Shown: piece after piece, positions 11,361 to 22,560 of the stretch
Position numbering within the stretch: position 1 is the first letter of the stretch
How the letters are laid out: each line of letters opens with the position of its first letter
Assembly: GCA_963971575.1 (NCBI GenBank)
Contig: OZ020616.1
Coordinates: forward strand, 3,740,924 to 3,804,923
Source: Liopterus haemorrhoidalis
Lineage: Eukaryota; Arthropoda; Insecta; Coleoptera; Dytiscidae
Direction of reading: 5' to 3'
Length of the DNA: 64,000 nucleotides
Program-made: the position numbers and the translations under genes
The notes under the pieces: generated by a model
What the model saw: the letters and a program-made list of their open reading frames with translations, nothing else
What the model was told of the DNA's origin: nothing
Databases searched by the model: none

Positions 11361-12173
11361 CTGGGGGAGAACTCCATTATTATACCTTGTTTTATAAACT
11401 TTCTCCGAGGATAAACAATATACTCCATACTTTCAATTTTTATTGTAATCCTAATATTTACTTTAAAAATATTAAAAACTATTAAAATTGTCTAATTCAT
11501 TTTTAAACATTTTATAAAAAAAAACAAACTGTATATTTTTGGCATGGAAATAAATATAATTAAATTACATATTAAATTAATTTTAAAAAGAAAAATGTTA
11601 AAAATTAAGAATTAACAGTCAATTTTTAAGACTGGCATTAGTTGTGTTCTTCCAGCTTTAACTATGCCAAAGGATATAGCCTTAAGCAATCAATAATCCA
11701 TTGGAGGAATGGTTATGGAAATCCAAAAGTAGATTGTCTGACAGACATTAAAAAATATAGGATAAACTAATTATTAAAATTAAATTAGTGCAAAATTTAA
11801 TAAAGTCTCTCTTTCGTTAATTAATTATGAGAAGATTATTATAAACAAAAAATAAATATTTTAATTGGGAATAAGAAATAATTTAGAACCTAAGGTATTC
11901 AAAACTTGTTTATATTATTGTCAAAAATTATGTTTTATTGTAAATGTAAGTAATATTTTTTCTTTGCATGAGTTCTAACTTCAAAATAAATAAAAGAATG
12001 GTAATAAAAGTAAATAAAAAAGTCCTAAATTTTTCAATTCAGGATTTTGCAGAAATGCCAAAAATATTTTTCTTTCCTAAGTATAATGGATGAAAGTGAT
12101 TTTGATAAATAGCCTCAGTATATCCAGTCAACCCAGCAAAATAAGGAATTCACAACTTACGTTGAGGACTTAC

Positions 12174-12387
12174 CCCATGTAGCCCCAGCGGCTCTGGGCG
12201 CTACGCCCTTCTGAGAACTTACATCGGACTCCTCCATCGGTGGCTGTAACAATAAAACAGCAATAAGTCCAACTGTCTTAAAAGTATAGTATTTGAAAAG
12301 ATATTGAATTTTATTTTTAATTATATCATTAATTATATATAGAGGTAGACCTACCAAGTTCTCGAGGGCTGGAATACAAGGATCCAT
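12174..12387 (-). CDS. Putative first two coding exons of minus-strand family gene, copy P
   Basis: An ATG at 12,385-12,387 in good context (GTCGGCGATGG) encodes MDPCIPALENL and ends at a donor GTAGGT after 12,355. An intron of 111 nt ends with a pyrimidine-rich TTGTTACAG, and the next exon (12,174-12,243) encodes PPMEESDVSSQKGVAPRAAG then ATW before a GTAAGT donor, in exit phase 1. The frame also stays open upstream of the ATG for eleven codons to GTG, directly preceded by stops. The VAPR-GAT ending is shared with the exon at 19,316-19,391. Downstream exons would lie to the left. Function unknown. Confidence 0.45.
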
Positions 12388-12538
12388 CGCCGACAGCTTT
12401 CTCTTCTGCTTCTCAGGCACTCACTAAACACTCGCGAAGGTTTAAAGCTAACTCTAACACCAGGTCTCAGGACGAGACCCATTCAAAGAGAAGACACACT
12501 GGGAGGAAGCCGTTAAATTCGGATAAATAATACGGACA

Positions 12539-12792
12539 CTATTCTTCTTCCACTTGATGCTGCCCCCCAGCTGAAACAAAACAACCATTGTAAAATCCAC
12601 GTCTAGGTCTTTTGTATTCGGACTTACTTTGTGGACCGAGAACCAGCGCGGCAGACCTATTATAACCGGGACCTGCACGGGTCTGCAACTCTGACAGAGC
12701 TGCAACATACTGATTAGTCTTATATCTAAGGGGGACAGGTGTGGGAGCTTTGCCACGCTGGGAGTGCTGGTGTATAGTCACTCGGCAAGCTG
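12539..12792 (-). CDS. Putative last two exons of minus-strand family gene, copy Q
   Basis: One open exon runs from inside the first 141-bp unit through ACR, VTIHQHSQRGKAPTPVPLRY, KTNQYVAALSELQ and TRAGPGYNRSAALVLGPQ to a GTAAGT donor (exon end 12,628). After 57 nt of intron ending GTTTCAG, a 32-nt exon encodes GGQHQVEEE and a stop (12,539). Here the array unit is not interrupted by the stop that closes all other units (TAT replaces TAG), so array sequence and terminal exon form a single frame. This links the satellite unit to coding sequence. The 5' end could extend to about 12,830. Confidence 0.5.
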
Positions 12793-15700
12793 TACTGTGT
12801 CTAAAAGCCCAGAGCTGGGGCAGAGAGATCTGTTATCTCAGTTTCCTGTAAAGGGTGGAGAGCTATCTAAGGGAGACGGGTGTGGGAGCATTGCCACGGT
12901 GGGAGTGCTGGTGTATAGTCACTCGGCAAGCTGTACTGTGTCTACATGCCCAGAGCTGGGGCAGAGAGATCTGTTATCTCAGTTTCCTGTAAAGGGTGGA
13001 GAGCTATCTAAGGGAGACGGGTGTGGGAGCATTGCCACGCTGGGAGTGCTGGTGTATAGTCACTCGGCAAGCTGTACTGTGTCTACAAGCCCAGAGCTGG
13101 GGCAGAGAGATCTGTTATCTCAGTTTCCTGTAAAGGGTGGAGAGCTATCTAAGGGAGACGGGTGTGGGAGCATTGCCACGCTGGGAGTGCTGGTGTATAG
13201 TCACTCGGCAAGCTGTACTGTGTCTAAAAGCCCAGAGCTGGGGCAGAGAGATCTGTTATCTAAGTTTCCTGTAAAGGGTGGAGAGCTATCTAAGGGAGAC
13301 GGGTGTGGGAGCATTGCCACGGTGGGAGTGCTGGTGTATAGTCACTCGGCAAGCTGTACTGTGTCTAAAAGCCCAGAGCTGGGGCAGAGAGATCTGTTAT
13401 CTCAGTTTCCTGTAAAGGGTGGAGAGCTATCTAAGGGAGACGGGTGTGGGAGCATTGCCACGGTGGGAGTGCTGGTGTATAGTCACTCGGCAAGCTGTAC
13501 TGTGTCTACAAGCCCAGAGCTGGGGCAGAGAGATCTGTTATCTCAGTTTCCTGTAAAGGGTGGAGAGCTATCTAAGGGAGACGGGTGTGGGAGCATTGCC
13601 ACGCTGGGAGTGCTGGTGTATAGTCACTCGGCAAGCTGTACTGTGTCTACAAGCCCAGAGCTGGGGCAGAGAGATCTGTTATCTCAGTTTCCTGTAAAGG
13701 GTGGAGAGCAATCTAAGGGAGACGGGTGTGGGAGCATTGCCACGCTGGGAGTGCTGGTGTATAGTCACTCGGCAAGCTGTACTGTGTCTACAAGCCCAGA
13801 GCTGGGGCAGAGAGATCTGTTATCTCAGTTTCCTGTAAAGGGTGGAGAGCTATCTAAGGGAGACGGGTGTGGGAGCATTGCCACGCTGGGAGTGCTGGTG
13901 TATAGTCACTCGGCAAGCTGTACTGTGTCTACAAGCCCAGAGCTGGGGCAGAGAGATCTGTTATCTCAGTTTCCTGTAAAGGGTGGAGAGCTATCTAAGG
14001 GAGACGGGTGTGGGAGCATTGCCACGCTGGGAGTGCTGGTGTATAGTCACTCGGCAAGCTGTACTGTGTCTACAAGCCCAGAGCTGGGGCAGAGAGATCT
14101 GTTATCTCAGTTTCCTGTAAAGGGTGGAGAGCTATCTAAGGGAGACGGGTGTGGGAGCATTGCCACGCTGGGAGTGCTGGTGTATAGTCACTCGGCAAGC
14201 TGTACTGTGTCTACAAGCCCAGAGCTGGGGCAGAGAGATCTGTTATCTCAGTTTCCTGTAAAGGGTGGAGAGCTATCTAAGGGAGACGGGTGTGGGAGCA
14301 TTGCCACGCTGGGAGTGCTGGTGTATAGTCACTCGGCAAGCTGTACTGTGTCTACAAGCCCAGAGCTGGGGCAGAGAGATCTGTTATCTCAGTTTCCTGT
14401 AAAGGGTGGAGAGCTATCTAAGGGAGACGGGTGTGGGAGCATTGCCACGCTGGGAGTGCTGGTGTATAGTCACTCGGCAAGCTGTACTGTGTCTACAAGC
14501 CCAGAGCTGGGGCAGAGAGATCTGTTATCTCAGTTTCCTGTAAAGGGTGGAGAGCTATCTAAGGGAGACGGGTGTGGGAGCATTGCCACGCTGGGAGTGC
14601 TGGTGTATAGTCACTCGGCAAGCTGTACTGTGTCTACAAGCCCAGAGCTGGGGCAGAGAGATCTGTTATCTCAGTTTCCTGTAAAGGGTGGAGAGCTATC
14701 TAAGGGAGACGGGTGTGGGAGCATTGCCACGCTGGGAGTGCTGGTGTATAGTCACTCGGAAAGCTGTACTGTGTCTACAAGCCCAGAGCTGGGGCAGAGA
14801 GATCTGTAATCTCAGTTTCCTGTAAAGGGTGGAGAGCTATCTAAGGGAGACGGGTGTGGGAGCATTGCCACGCTGGGAGTGCTGGTGTATAGTCACTCGG
14901 CAAGCTGTACTGTGTCTACAAGCCCAGAGCTGGGGCAGAGAGATCTGTTATCTCAGTTTCCTGTGAAGGGTGGAGAGCTATCTAAGGGAGACGGGTGTGG
15001 GAGCATTGCCACGCTGGGAGTGCTGGTGTATAGTCACTCGGCAAGCTGTACTGTGTCTACAAGCCCAGAGCTGGGGCAGAGAGATCTGTTATCTCAGTTT
15101 CCTGTGAAGGGTGGAGAGCTATCTAAGGGAGACGGGTGTGGGAACATTGCCACGCTGGGAGTGCTGGTGTATAGTTACTCGGCAAGCTGTACTGTGTCTA
15201 CAAGCCCAGAGCTGGGGCAGAGAGATCTGTTATCTCAGTTTCCTGTAAAGGGTGGAGAGCTATCTAAGGGAGACGGGTGTGGGAGCATTGCCACGCTGGG
15301 AGTGCTGGTGTATAGTCACTCGGCAAGCTGTACTGTGTCTACAAGCCCAGAGCTGGAGCAGAGAGATCTGTTATCTCAGTTTCCTGTAAAGGGTGGAGAG
15401 CTATCTAAGGGAGACGGGTGTGGGAGCATTGCCACGCTGGGAGTGCTGGTGTATAGTCACTCGGCAAGCTGTACTGTGTCTACAAGCCCAGAGCTGGGGC
15501 AGAGAGATCTGTTATCTCAGTTTCCTGTAAAGGGTGGAGAGCTATCTAAGGGAGACGGGTGTGGGAGCATTGCCACGCTGGGAGTGCTGGTGTATAGTCA
15601 CTCGGCAAGCTGTACTGTGTCTACAAGCCCAGAGCTGGAGCAGAGAGATATGTTATCTCAGTTTCCTGTAAAGGGTGGAGAGCTATCTAAGGGAGACGGG

Positions 15701-16077
15701 TGTGGGAGCATTGCCACGCTGGGAGTGCTGGTGTATAGTCACTCGGCAAGCTGTACTGTGTCTAAAAGCCCATAGCTGGGGCAGAGAGATCTGTTATCTA
15801 AGTTTCCTGTAAAGGGTGGAGAGCTATCTAAGGGAGACGGGTGTGGGAGCATTGCCACGCTGGGAGTGCTGGTGTATAGTCACTCGGAAAGCTGTACTGT
15901 GTCTACAAGCCCAGAGCTGGGGCAGAGAGATCTGTAATCTCAGTTTCCTGTAAAGGGTGGAGAGCTATCTAAGGGAGACGGGTGTGGGAGCATTGCCACG
16001 CTGGGAGTGCTGGTGTATAGTCACTCGGCAAGCTGTACTGTGTCTACAAGCCCAGAGCTGGGGCAGAGAGCTCTAAT
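12731..16077 (-). repeat. 141-bp tandem array, about 24 units without a single indel
   Basis: The string GGAGTGCTGG recurs at exact 141-bp steps from 12,761 to 16,004. Because 141 equals 3 x 47, any stop-free frame stays open: the plus strand shows frames of 681 codons (12,764-14,809) and 298 codons (14,879-15,775), closed only by point changes at the codons near 14,807 and 15,773. The minus strand gives, per unit, an open stretch QISLPQLWACRHSTACR plus VTIHQHSQRGNAPTPVSLR and a stop. The few differences between units replace residues in the plus frame. The extreme uniformity implies recent expansion or homogenisation. Confidence 0.95.
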
Positions 16078-16385
16078 ATTTCAATCTACTGCTGTCCGGT
16101 AACTGAGAGAAATTGTATCTATGGGGGTGCGCTGATGTATAATCATTGATTTGGAGAAGCCATTGTGCATAAATCAACCAATATTCCTGATACACACACA
16201 ACCACTACCATACTACTAACTAACTACTTCCAATATTTTCTAACCACCACCACAACTAAACCATATATCTACCACCACCTTATATGCACAAAATCATCTC
16301 CAACAATGTTATACAAAAGCAGCATTTTCTAGAAAACTTTATTATCTCAGTTTCCTTCTAAGAAGGGAATGTTTTCTAAGGGAAG
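16078..16385. other. Unique spacer between the 141-bp and 127-bp arrays
   Basis: No gene seen. The sequence includes a diverged array fragment near 16,120 (GGGGGTGCGCTGATGTATAAT) and a CA/AC-rich stretch around 16,190-16,280. Confidence 0.5.
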
Positions 16386-19250
16386 TTAATTATGGAGGCA
16401 TTGCCACGGTGGGAGTGCTGATGTATAGTCACTCGACAAGCCTATATCTAGACACTCAGAGCTGGGCTAGAGCTCTTATATTTTCCTGTAAAGGGAGGAA
16501 GTCTATCTAAGGTCAGTTATGAAGGCATTGCCACGCTGGGAGTGCTGATGTATAGTCACTCGACAAGCCTATATGTAGACACTCAGAGCTGGGCTAGAGC
16601 TCTTATATTTTCCTGTAAAGGGAGGAAGTCTATCTAAGGTCAGTTATGAAGGCATTGCCACGCTGGGAGTGCTGATGTATAGTCACTCGACAAGCCTATA
16701 TGTAGACACTCAGAGCTGGGCTAGAGCTCTTATATTTTCCTGTAAAGGGAGGAAGTCTATCTAAGGTCAGTTATGAAGGCATTGCCACGCTGGGAGTGCT
16801 GATGTATAGTCACTCGACAAGCCTATATCTAGACACTCAGAGCTGGGCTAGAGCTCTTATATTTTCCTGTAAAGGGAGGAAGTCTATCTAAGGTCAGTTA
16901 TGAAGGCATTGCCACGCTAGGAGTGCTGATGTAGTCACTCGACAAGCCTATATGTAGACACTCAGAGCTGGGCTAGAGCTCTTATATTTTCCTGTAAAGG
17001 GAGGAAGTCTATCTAAGGTCAGTTATGAAGGCATTGCCACGCTGGGAGTGCTGATGTATAGTCACTCGACAAGCCTATATGTAGACACTCAGAGCTGGGC
17101 TAGAGCTCTTATATTTTCCTGTAAAGGGAGGAAGTCTATCTAAGGTCAGTTATGAAGGCATTGCCACGCTGGGAGTGCTGATGTATAGTCACTCGACAAG
17201 CCTATATGTAGACACTCGGAGCTGGGCTAGAGCTCTTATATTTTCCTGTAAAGGGAGGAATTCTATCTAAGGTCAGTTATGGAGGCATTGCCACGCTGGG
17301 AGTGCTGATGTATAGTCACTCGACAAGCCTATATCTAGACACTTAGAGCTGGGCTAGAGCTCTTATATTTCCTGTAAAGGGGGGAAATCTAACTAAGGTC
17401 AGTTATGGAGGCATTGCCACGCTGGGAGTGCTGATGTATAGTCACTCGACAAGCCTATATCTAGACACTTAGAGCTGGGCTAGAGCTCTTATATTTCCTG
17501 TAAAGGGGGGAAATCTAACTAAGGTCAGTTATGGAGGCATTGCCACGCTGGGAGTGCTGATGTATAGTCACTCGACAAGCCTATATCTAGACACTTAGAG
17601 CTGGGCTAGAGCTCTTATATTTCCTGTAAAGGGGGGAAATCTAACTAAGGTCAGTTATGGAGGCATTGCCACGCTGAGAGTGCTGATGTATAGTCACTCG
17701 ACAAGCCTATATGTAGACACTCAGAGCTGGGCTAGAGCTCTTATATTTTCCTGTAAAGGGGGGAAATCTATCTAAGGTCAGTTATGGAGGCATTGCCACG
17801 CTGGGAGTGCTGATGTATAGTCACTCGACAAGCCTATATGTAGACACTCAGAGCTGGGCTAGAGCTCTTATATTTTCCTGTAAAGGGAGGAAGTCTATCT
17901 AAGGTCAGTTATGAAGGCATTGCCACGCTGGGAGTGCTGATGTATAGTCACTCGACAAGCCTATATCTAGACACTCAGAGCTGGGCTAGAGCTCTTATAT
18001 TTTCCTGTAAAGGGAGGAAGTCTATCTAAGGTCAGTTATGAAGGCATTGCCACGCTGGGAGTGCTGATGTATAGTCACTCGACAAGCCTATATGTAGACA
18101 CTCAGAGCTGGGCTAGAGCTCTTATATTTTCCTGTAAAGGGAGGAATTCTATCTAAGGTCAGTTATGGAGGCATTGCCACGCTGGGAGTGCTGATGTATA
18201 GTCACTCGACAAGCCTATATGTAGACACTCCGAGCTGGGCTAGAGCTCTTATATTTTCCTGTAAAGGGAGGAATTCTATCTAAGGTCAGTTATGGAGGCA
18301 TTGCCACGCTGGGAGTGCTGATGTATAGTCACTCGACAAGCCTATATGTAGACACTCAGAGCTGGGCTAGAGCTCTTATATTTTCCTGTAAAGGGAGGAA
18401 GTCTATCTAAGGTCAGTTATGGAGGCATTGCCACGCTGGGAGTGCTGATGTATAGTCACTCGACAAGCCTATATGTAGACACTCAGAGCTGGGCTAGAGC
18501 TCTTATATTTTCCTGTAAAGGGAGGAATTCTATCTAAGGTCAGTTATGGAGGCATTGCCACGCTGGGAGTGCTGATGTATAGTCACTCGACAAGCCTATA
18601 TGTAGACACTCAGAGCTGGGCTAGAGCTCTTATATTTTCCTGTAAAGGGAGGAAGTCTATCTAAGGTCAGTTATGGAGGCATTGCCACGCTGGGAGTGCT
18701 GATGTATAGTCACTCGACAAGCCTATATGTAGACACTCAGAGCTGGGCTAGAGCTCTTATATTTTCCTGTAAAGGGAGGAATTCTATCTAAGGTCAGTTA
18801 TGGAGGCATTGCCACGCTGGGAGTGCTGATGTATAGTCACTCGACAAGCCTATATGTAGACACTCAGAGCTGGGCTAGAGCTCTTATATTTTCCTGTAAA
18901 GGGAGGAATTCTATCTAAGGTCAGTTATGGAGGCATTGCCACGCTGGGAGTGCTGATGTATAGTCACTCGACAAGCCTATATGTAGACACTCAGAGCTGG
19001 GCTAGAGCTCTTATATTTTCCTGTAAAGGGAGGAATTCTATCTAAGGTCAGTTATGGAGGCATTGCCACGCTGGGAGTGCTGATGTATAGTCACTCGACA
19101 AGCCTATATGTAGACACTCAGAGCTGGGCTAGAGCTCTTATATTTTCCTGTAAAGGGAGGAAGTCTATCTAAGTTCAGTTATGGAGGCATTGCCACGCTG
19201 GGAGTGCTGATGTATAGTCACTCGACAAGCCAAAGTCTAGAGTCCCACAC
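16386..19250 (-). repeat. 127-bp tandem array, right block (about 23 units)
   Basis: GCATTGCC recurs from 16,398 to 19,187 at 127-bp steps, with a net loss of 5 bp explained by three single-base deletions and one 2-bp deletion in individual units (around 16,930 and 17,360-17,630). Runs of neighbouring units share variants, such as the three consecutive GGGGGGAAATCT units at 17,380-17,640, a sign of unit-block duplication. The right end is the acceptor-like CAG/GTGTG at 19,250. Each unit encodes ACRVTIHQHSQRGNA on the minus strand. Confidence 0.95.
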
Positions 19251-19315
19251 CTGGGGAAGAGTTCTTATATTTTACCTTTAGGAGGTAAATAATTTATATT
19301 TAACTTGTGGCTTAC

Positions 19316-19391
19316 CTGGAGTAGCCCCAGGGACTCTGGGAGCTACTCCCCAACCCTTGAAACGGGTGGTATTCTGGAGCTTTTCAAAGCA
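19316..19391 (-). CDS. Putative internal exon of minus-strand family gene, copy Q
   Basis: A 76-nt exon follows TTAACTTCAG and ends at a GTAAGC donor; it encodes CFEKLQNTTRFKGW then GVAPRVPGATP in exit phase 1. Its 3' half aligns with the exon 12,174-12,243 of copy P (GVAPRAAGATW) in the same frame and phase. It stands immediately upstream (minus sense) of the right-hand 127-bp array, exactly as the copy-P exon stands upstream of the left array. A first exon for this copy was not found. Confidence 0.4.
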
Positions 19392-19399
19392 CTGAAGTT

Positions 19400-20700
19400 A
19401 ATACGCGAAAAATTATCATTAAAACAAATTAAAAAGAAGAAATAAACTGTAACAATTTTTTTTTAATAATAGAAGTTATAATTAAATTAATTCAGTACTT
19501 AAAATTGAATTAAAAAGAGCAGGATTTCCTCCAAAATCGAATACCTGTAACAGAAAGCATTTTTAAAATTCCCGCATTTGGTTTTATTTTTGAAATCACA
19601 TAGAGCGTCACGTGACTCATGCAATTCGCCATTATTGTTTGGCTGTGTGTGGTCTTGAAACATGTTATAGCAAAAAATTACATATATTTTAATAAATCTA
19701 CTTATTTAAATAGTGGTAAAGTATTAATTAAACCATAAATTTAGTGTTTATATAATTAAGCAATAAATTTGAGGTATAATATTGTTTAAAACTTAGATTT
19801 TAGGCATTAAGTGGGTAATTTCAAGGTTATTGATTTTTAATACCACAATTTTCCTTATTTTATTGTATTTCTTATAAATTACAGCCTAACAAATGTGTTA
19901 TACATATTAATAATTATTTATAATTAAAAAATTACATTTTCCTAACCAAAATATGTACTTTATGATTATTATCGATTGACTCAATATTTTGTTGCTCTGA
20001 TACCACTTTTTAAAAGTGAATTTTGGGTTACAGGCATTAAAAATCACTTAAGACACATGTAACAAGTCTCAAGTATTGGGAAAGAGCACTCAAAGTTCTT
20101 TGAAGAAATAGATAAACAGCGGAAGATGGAACGAAGCTGATTAAATGTGTAATCACTTCTTCGAAGAAGTGAAATATTAAGAAGGATGAATAAGTGCAAT
20201 TTCAGATTGTTTCAAGCAATAATTTGAACTTGTAAATGAAGTTTCTATACAATAACTAGCACAACAACCTTTTTAAACAGTATAAAAACACTGGAATGAG
20301 AATTCACTTCTTCGAAGAAGTGAAATTTTATGAACAAATATCAATAAATGTAATTTTAGATTGTTTTGTGCCATAATTTGAATTGATTAATAAAGTTTCA
20401 ATATAATAACATGATATTTTGACTTCCTATTTTAAAAAATTTATAAACGCAACTTATTTACTATAGGAAATTGGTAGTTTAGGCGCTAATAGCTCCTATT
20501 GCTTATAATTGTAACTCAATTTAACTCTCAATCGTTACAAGCTAAAAGTTACACAATTACTAAATGCCAGTATCACATACCGCTGAAAAATTAGAAGAAA
20601 AGCAGTAAAATAGTTTTTATGTTGATAAATGTTATTTAATTTATAAAAATAAACTTATATTTCTAACACAGATGCACTCTAAAACAGTGTCTCTCAACCG
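19400..20700. other. AT-rich interval with a duplicated perfect palindrome
   Basis: No gene recognised. A perfect 20-22 bp palindrome built on CACTTCTTCGAAGAAGTG occurs at 20,153-20,172 and 20,303-20,324; the sequences after each copy are also related (AATTT-AGATTGTTT, then AATAAAGTTTC-like). This is a ~150-bp diverged direct duplication. A minus-strand ATG frame near 19,632 (MANCMSH) leads nowhere recognisable. Confidence 0.5.
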
Positions 20701-22560
20701 CCGGTCCTAGGTCCGCGAAAATTTTAAATATATCTAATAAAGTAACTATTTTTCAGAAATAATTTACGGCTTAGAAAACTTGGTGTTTCGGGGTTAAAAC
20801 TGGTTATTAAAATCCTTAAAATATCTCCCTTATTATTCACTTGACAGTAAAATATATAAAAATAATATAAATGCGATAATTTTAATTAAATTAAATTGAA
20901 TTTTTTCAAAGTTTATTTGATAATTATCTGGTAAAAATTCAATATCCGTACCCGTACTGTATTGGCGGATACACATATGAAATTCAGGTTTCTGTACTAG
21001 CCTTTTGCTAACTAAACCCAACCGAATTTTCCCCACATTAGCTAAATTTAAATTGTGTATCTATAGATCAGATCGTAGAGCCATTTCCAACAGTTTATCA
21101 TCATCAAACGGAAGCTCAGGGTAATTTTAACGCACTCTTACAAGTTCTGCATTGCGGCGGATGATAAGAAACTGTTCTACGAACTCAACGAACAGACCTA
21201 TTATGCACCCGTTTATAACCGATATTTACTATAAGCGCTAGAGAGTATGGGTATCGAATTTGAACCGCTATTTCAAACAAATAAAAGTGTTCAGAATTTA
21301 TATATTTTTAAGTGAGGTAGTTATGTGGTTCAACAATAGCTATTAGTGTGAACACAATTTATTTATTTTCTTTTGCTGTATTTGCAAATATTTATAAAAG
21401 TGAATTATTTAGTCAAATTTACTTGTTTAGTATTATATACTAACGAAGTGTTGTTTTTTAAATGTTTCACTTCCTCGAACTGAAAATACAGTAGACCAAC
21501 GGTTCTAGAACATAACCTGTTCTTAAACGTTGTTCAGGAACCTAATTTCTCGAAAAACAAAACTTCAGTAATCAAGTAAAAAATAATGTTCGACAACCGA
21601 GACTTTATTTTTCACTAAAAAGTTGGTCGAGAACCAAACTGTTTGAAAACCTTTTAAGAACTGAGTGTCCGCTGTACTAAGTTATGTGTTGCAGCAATGG
21701 CTATTAGCGTTTAAATTCGAATTCGTTAAAACAATCGATAGTTTAAAAAAAAAAAAGTGACCATATATTTGTGATTTATGGCTAAAAATGTATTAGTATA
21801 CCAATTTTCCAACAAAATTAAAAAAAAAAATATTGCCAAAATTTTGAAATTTTGATCAAAAATATTTTGACTTCAATTTTAGCTAAAATATAGTTTTAAG
21901 CTAATTTTTGGGTGAGGATTGTGAAAAAAATATTTAAATAATTCATGCTTTCCTAGTTTTTGAGTTAGAGCCGATTTGTGTCAGTTTTTTGCTTATAATT
22001 CCAAAACTTTTGCCCAAACATAAAAATGGACCAAATTTTACTGATCTATGCCCAAAAATACATATATGTACCAATTTTCAATAAAAACAGACTCAAAAAA
22101 TATTCGCTTGAAAATCGAGATTTTCGTAAGGGGTACCCCTTACGATTTTTTCATTTTCGGCCATTTTCAAGGGTTTGGGATCACTACCCATGCAAAACTT
22201 GATAATTGGTTTATTAAAGCCCAATTTTTTTTCTAGAATAAACAATGTAGCAGAATTTTAAAAATTCAAACCGCAGATTTCTATCCCTAACCATTTTTTA
22301 GATAGAATTTATCAAAATTTTCAAAAAATTTAAAAAAAAATGAAAAATATTCAAAAAAAAAAATTTGTTTCAAAATATGGTTACAAGTAAATTAGGTCCT
22401 CAAGATTTCAAAAATTTTAACCGCAGGTCTTTATCGCATTTCGTTTTTGAGATACGTCCAGGCGAAGATAAAAATTTCTATAAATCCGCCATATTAATTT
22501 TAAAATACATAAAACGATTAAGGCCACTAATTTTTTCTAGACTAAATAAACTACGATGAA
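20700..22560. repeat. AT-rich repetitive DNA with a 20-bp KpnI-centred palindrome
   Basis: No gene seen. CGTAAGGGGTACCCCTTACG at 22,125-22,144 is a perfect palindrome and recurs (18 bp of it) at 31,323-31,340, in both places amid phrases such as AACCGCAGGTCT and CAAGATTTCAAAAATT. A hAT-like terminus CAGTGTCTCTCAACCG is at about 20,685. Confidence 0.5.

Noticed and set aside
12764..14809. 681-codon plus-strand frame as a repetitive protein gene
   Set aside because: It is explained by a 141-bp unit free of stops in this frame. Between-unit changes replace residues, two units carry stops, and the minus strand shows the better coding signal.
10281..19187. CRISPR-like array
   Set aside because: Repeats are contiguous without unique spacers and the DNA is eukaryotic.
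20153..20172. Heat-shock element in the CTTCGAAG palindrome
   Set aside because: The TTC and GAA triplets lack the two-base spacing required for an HSE.
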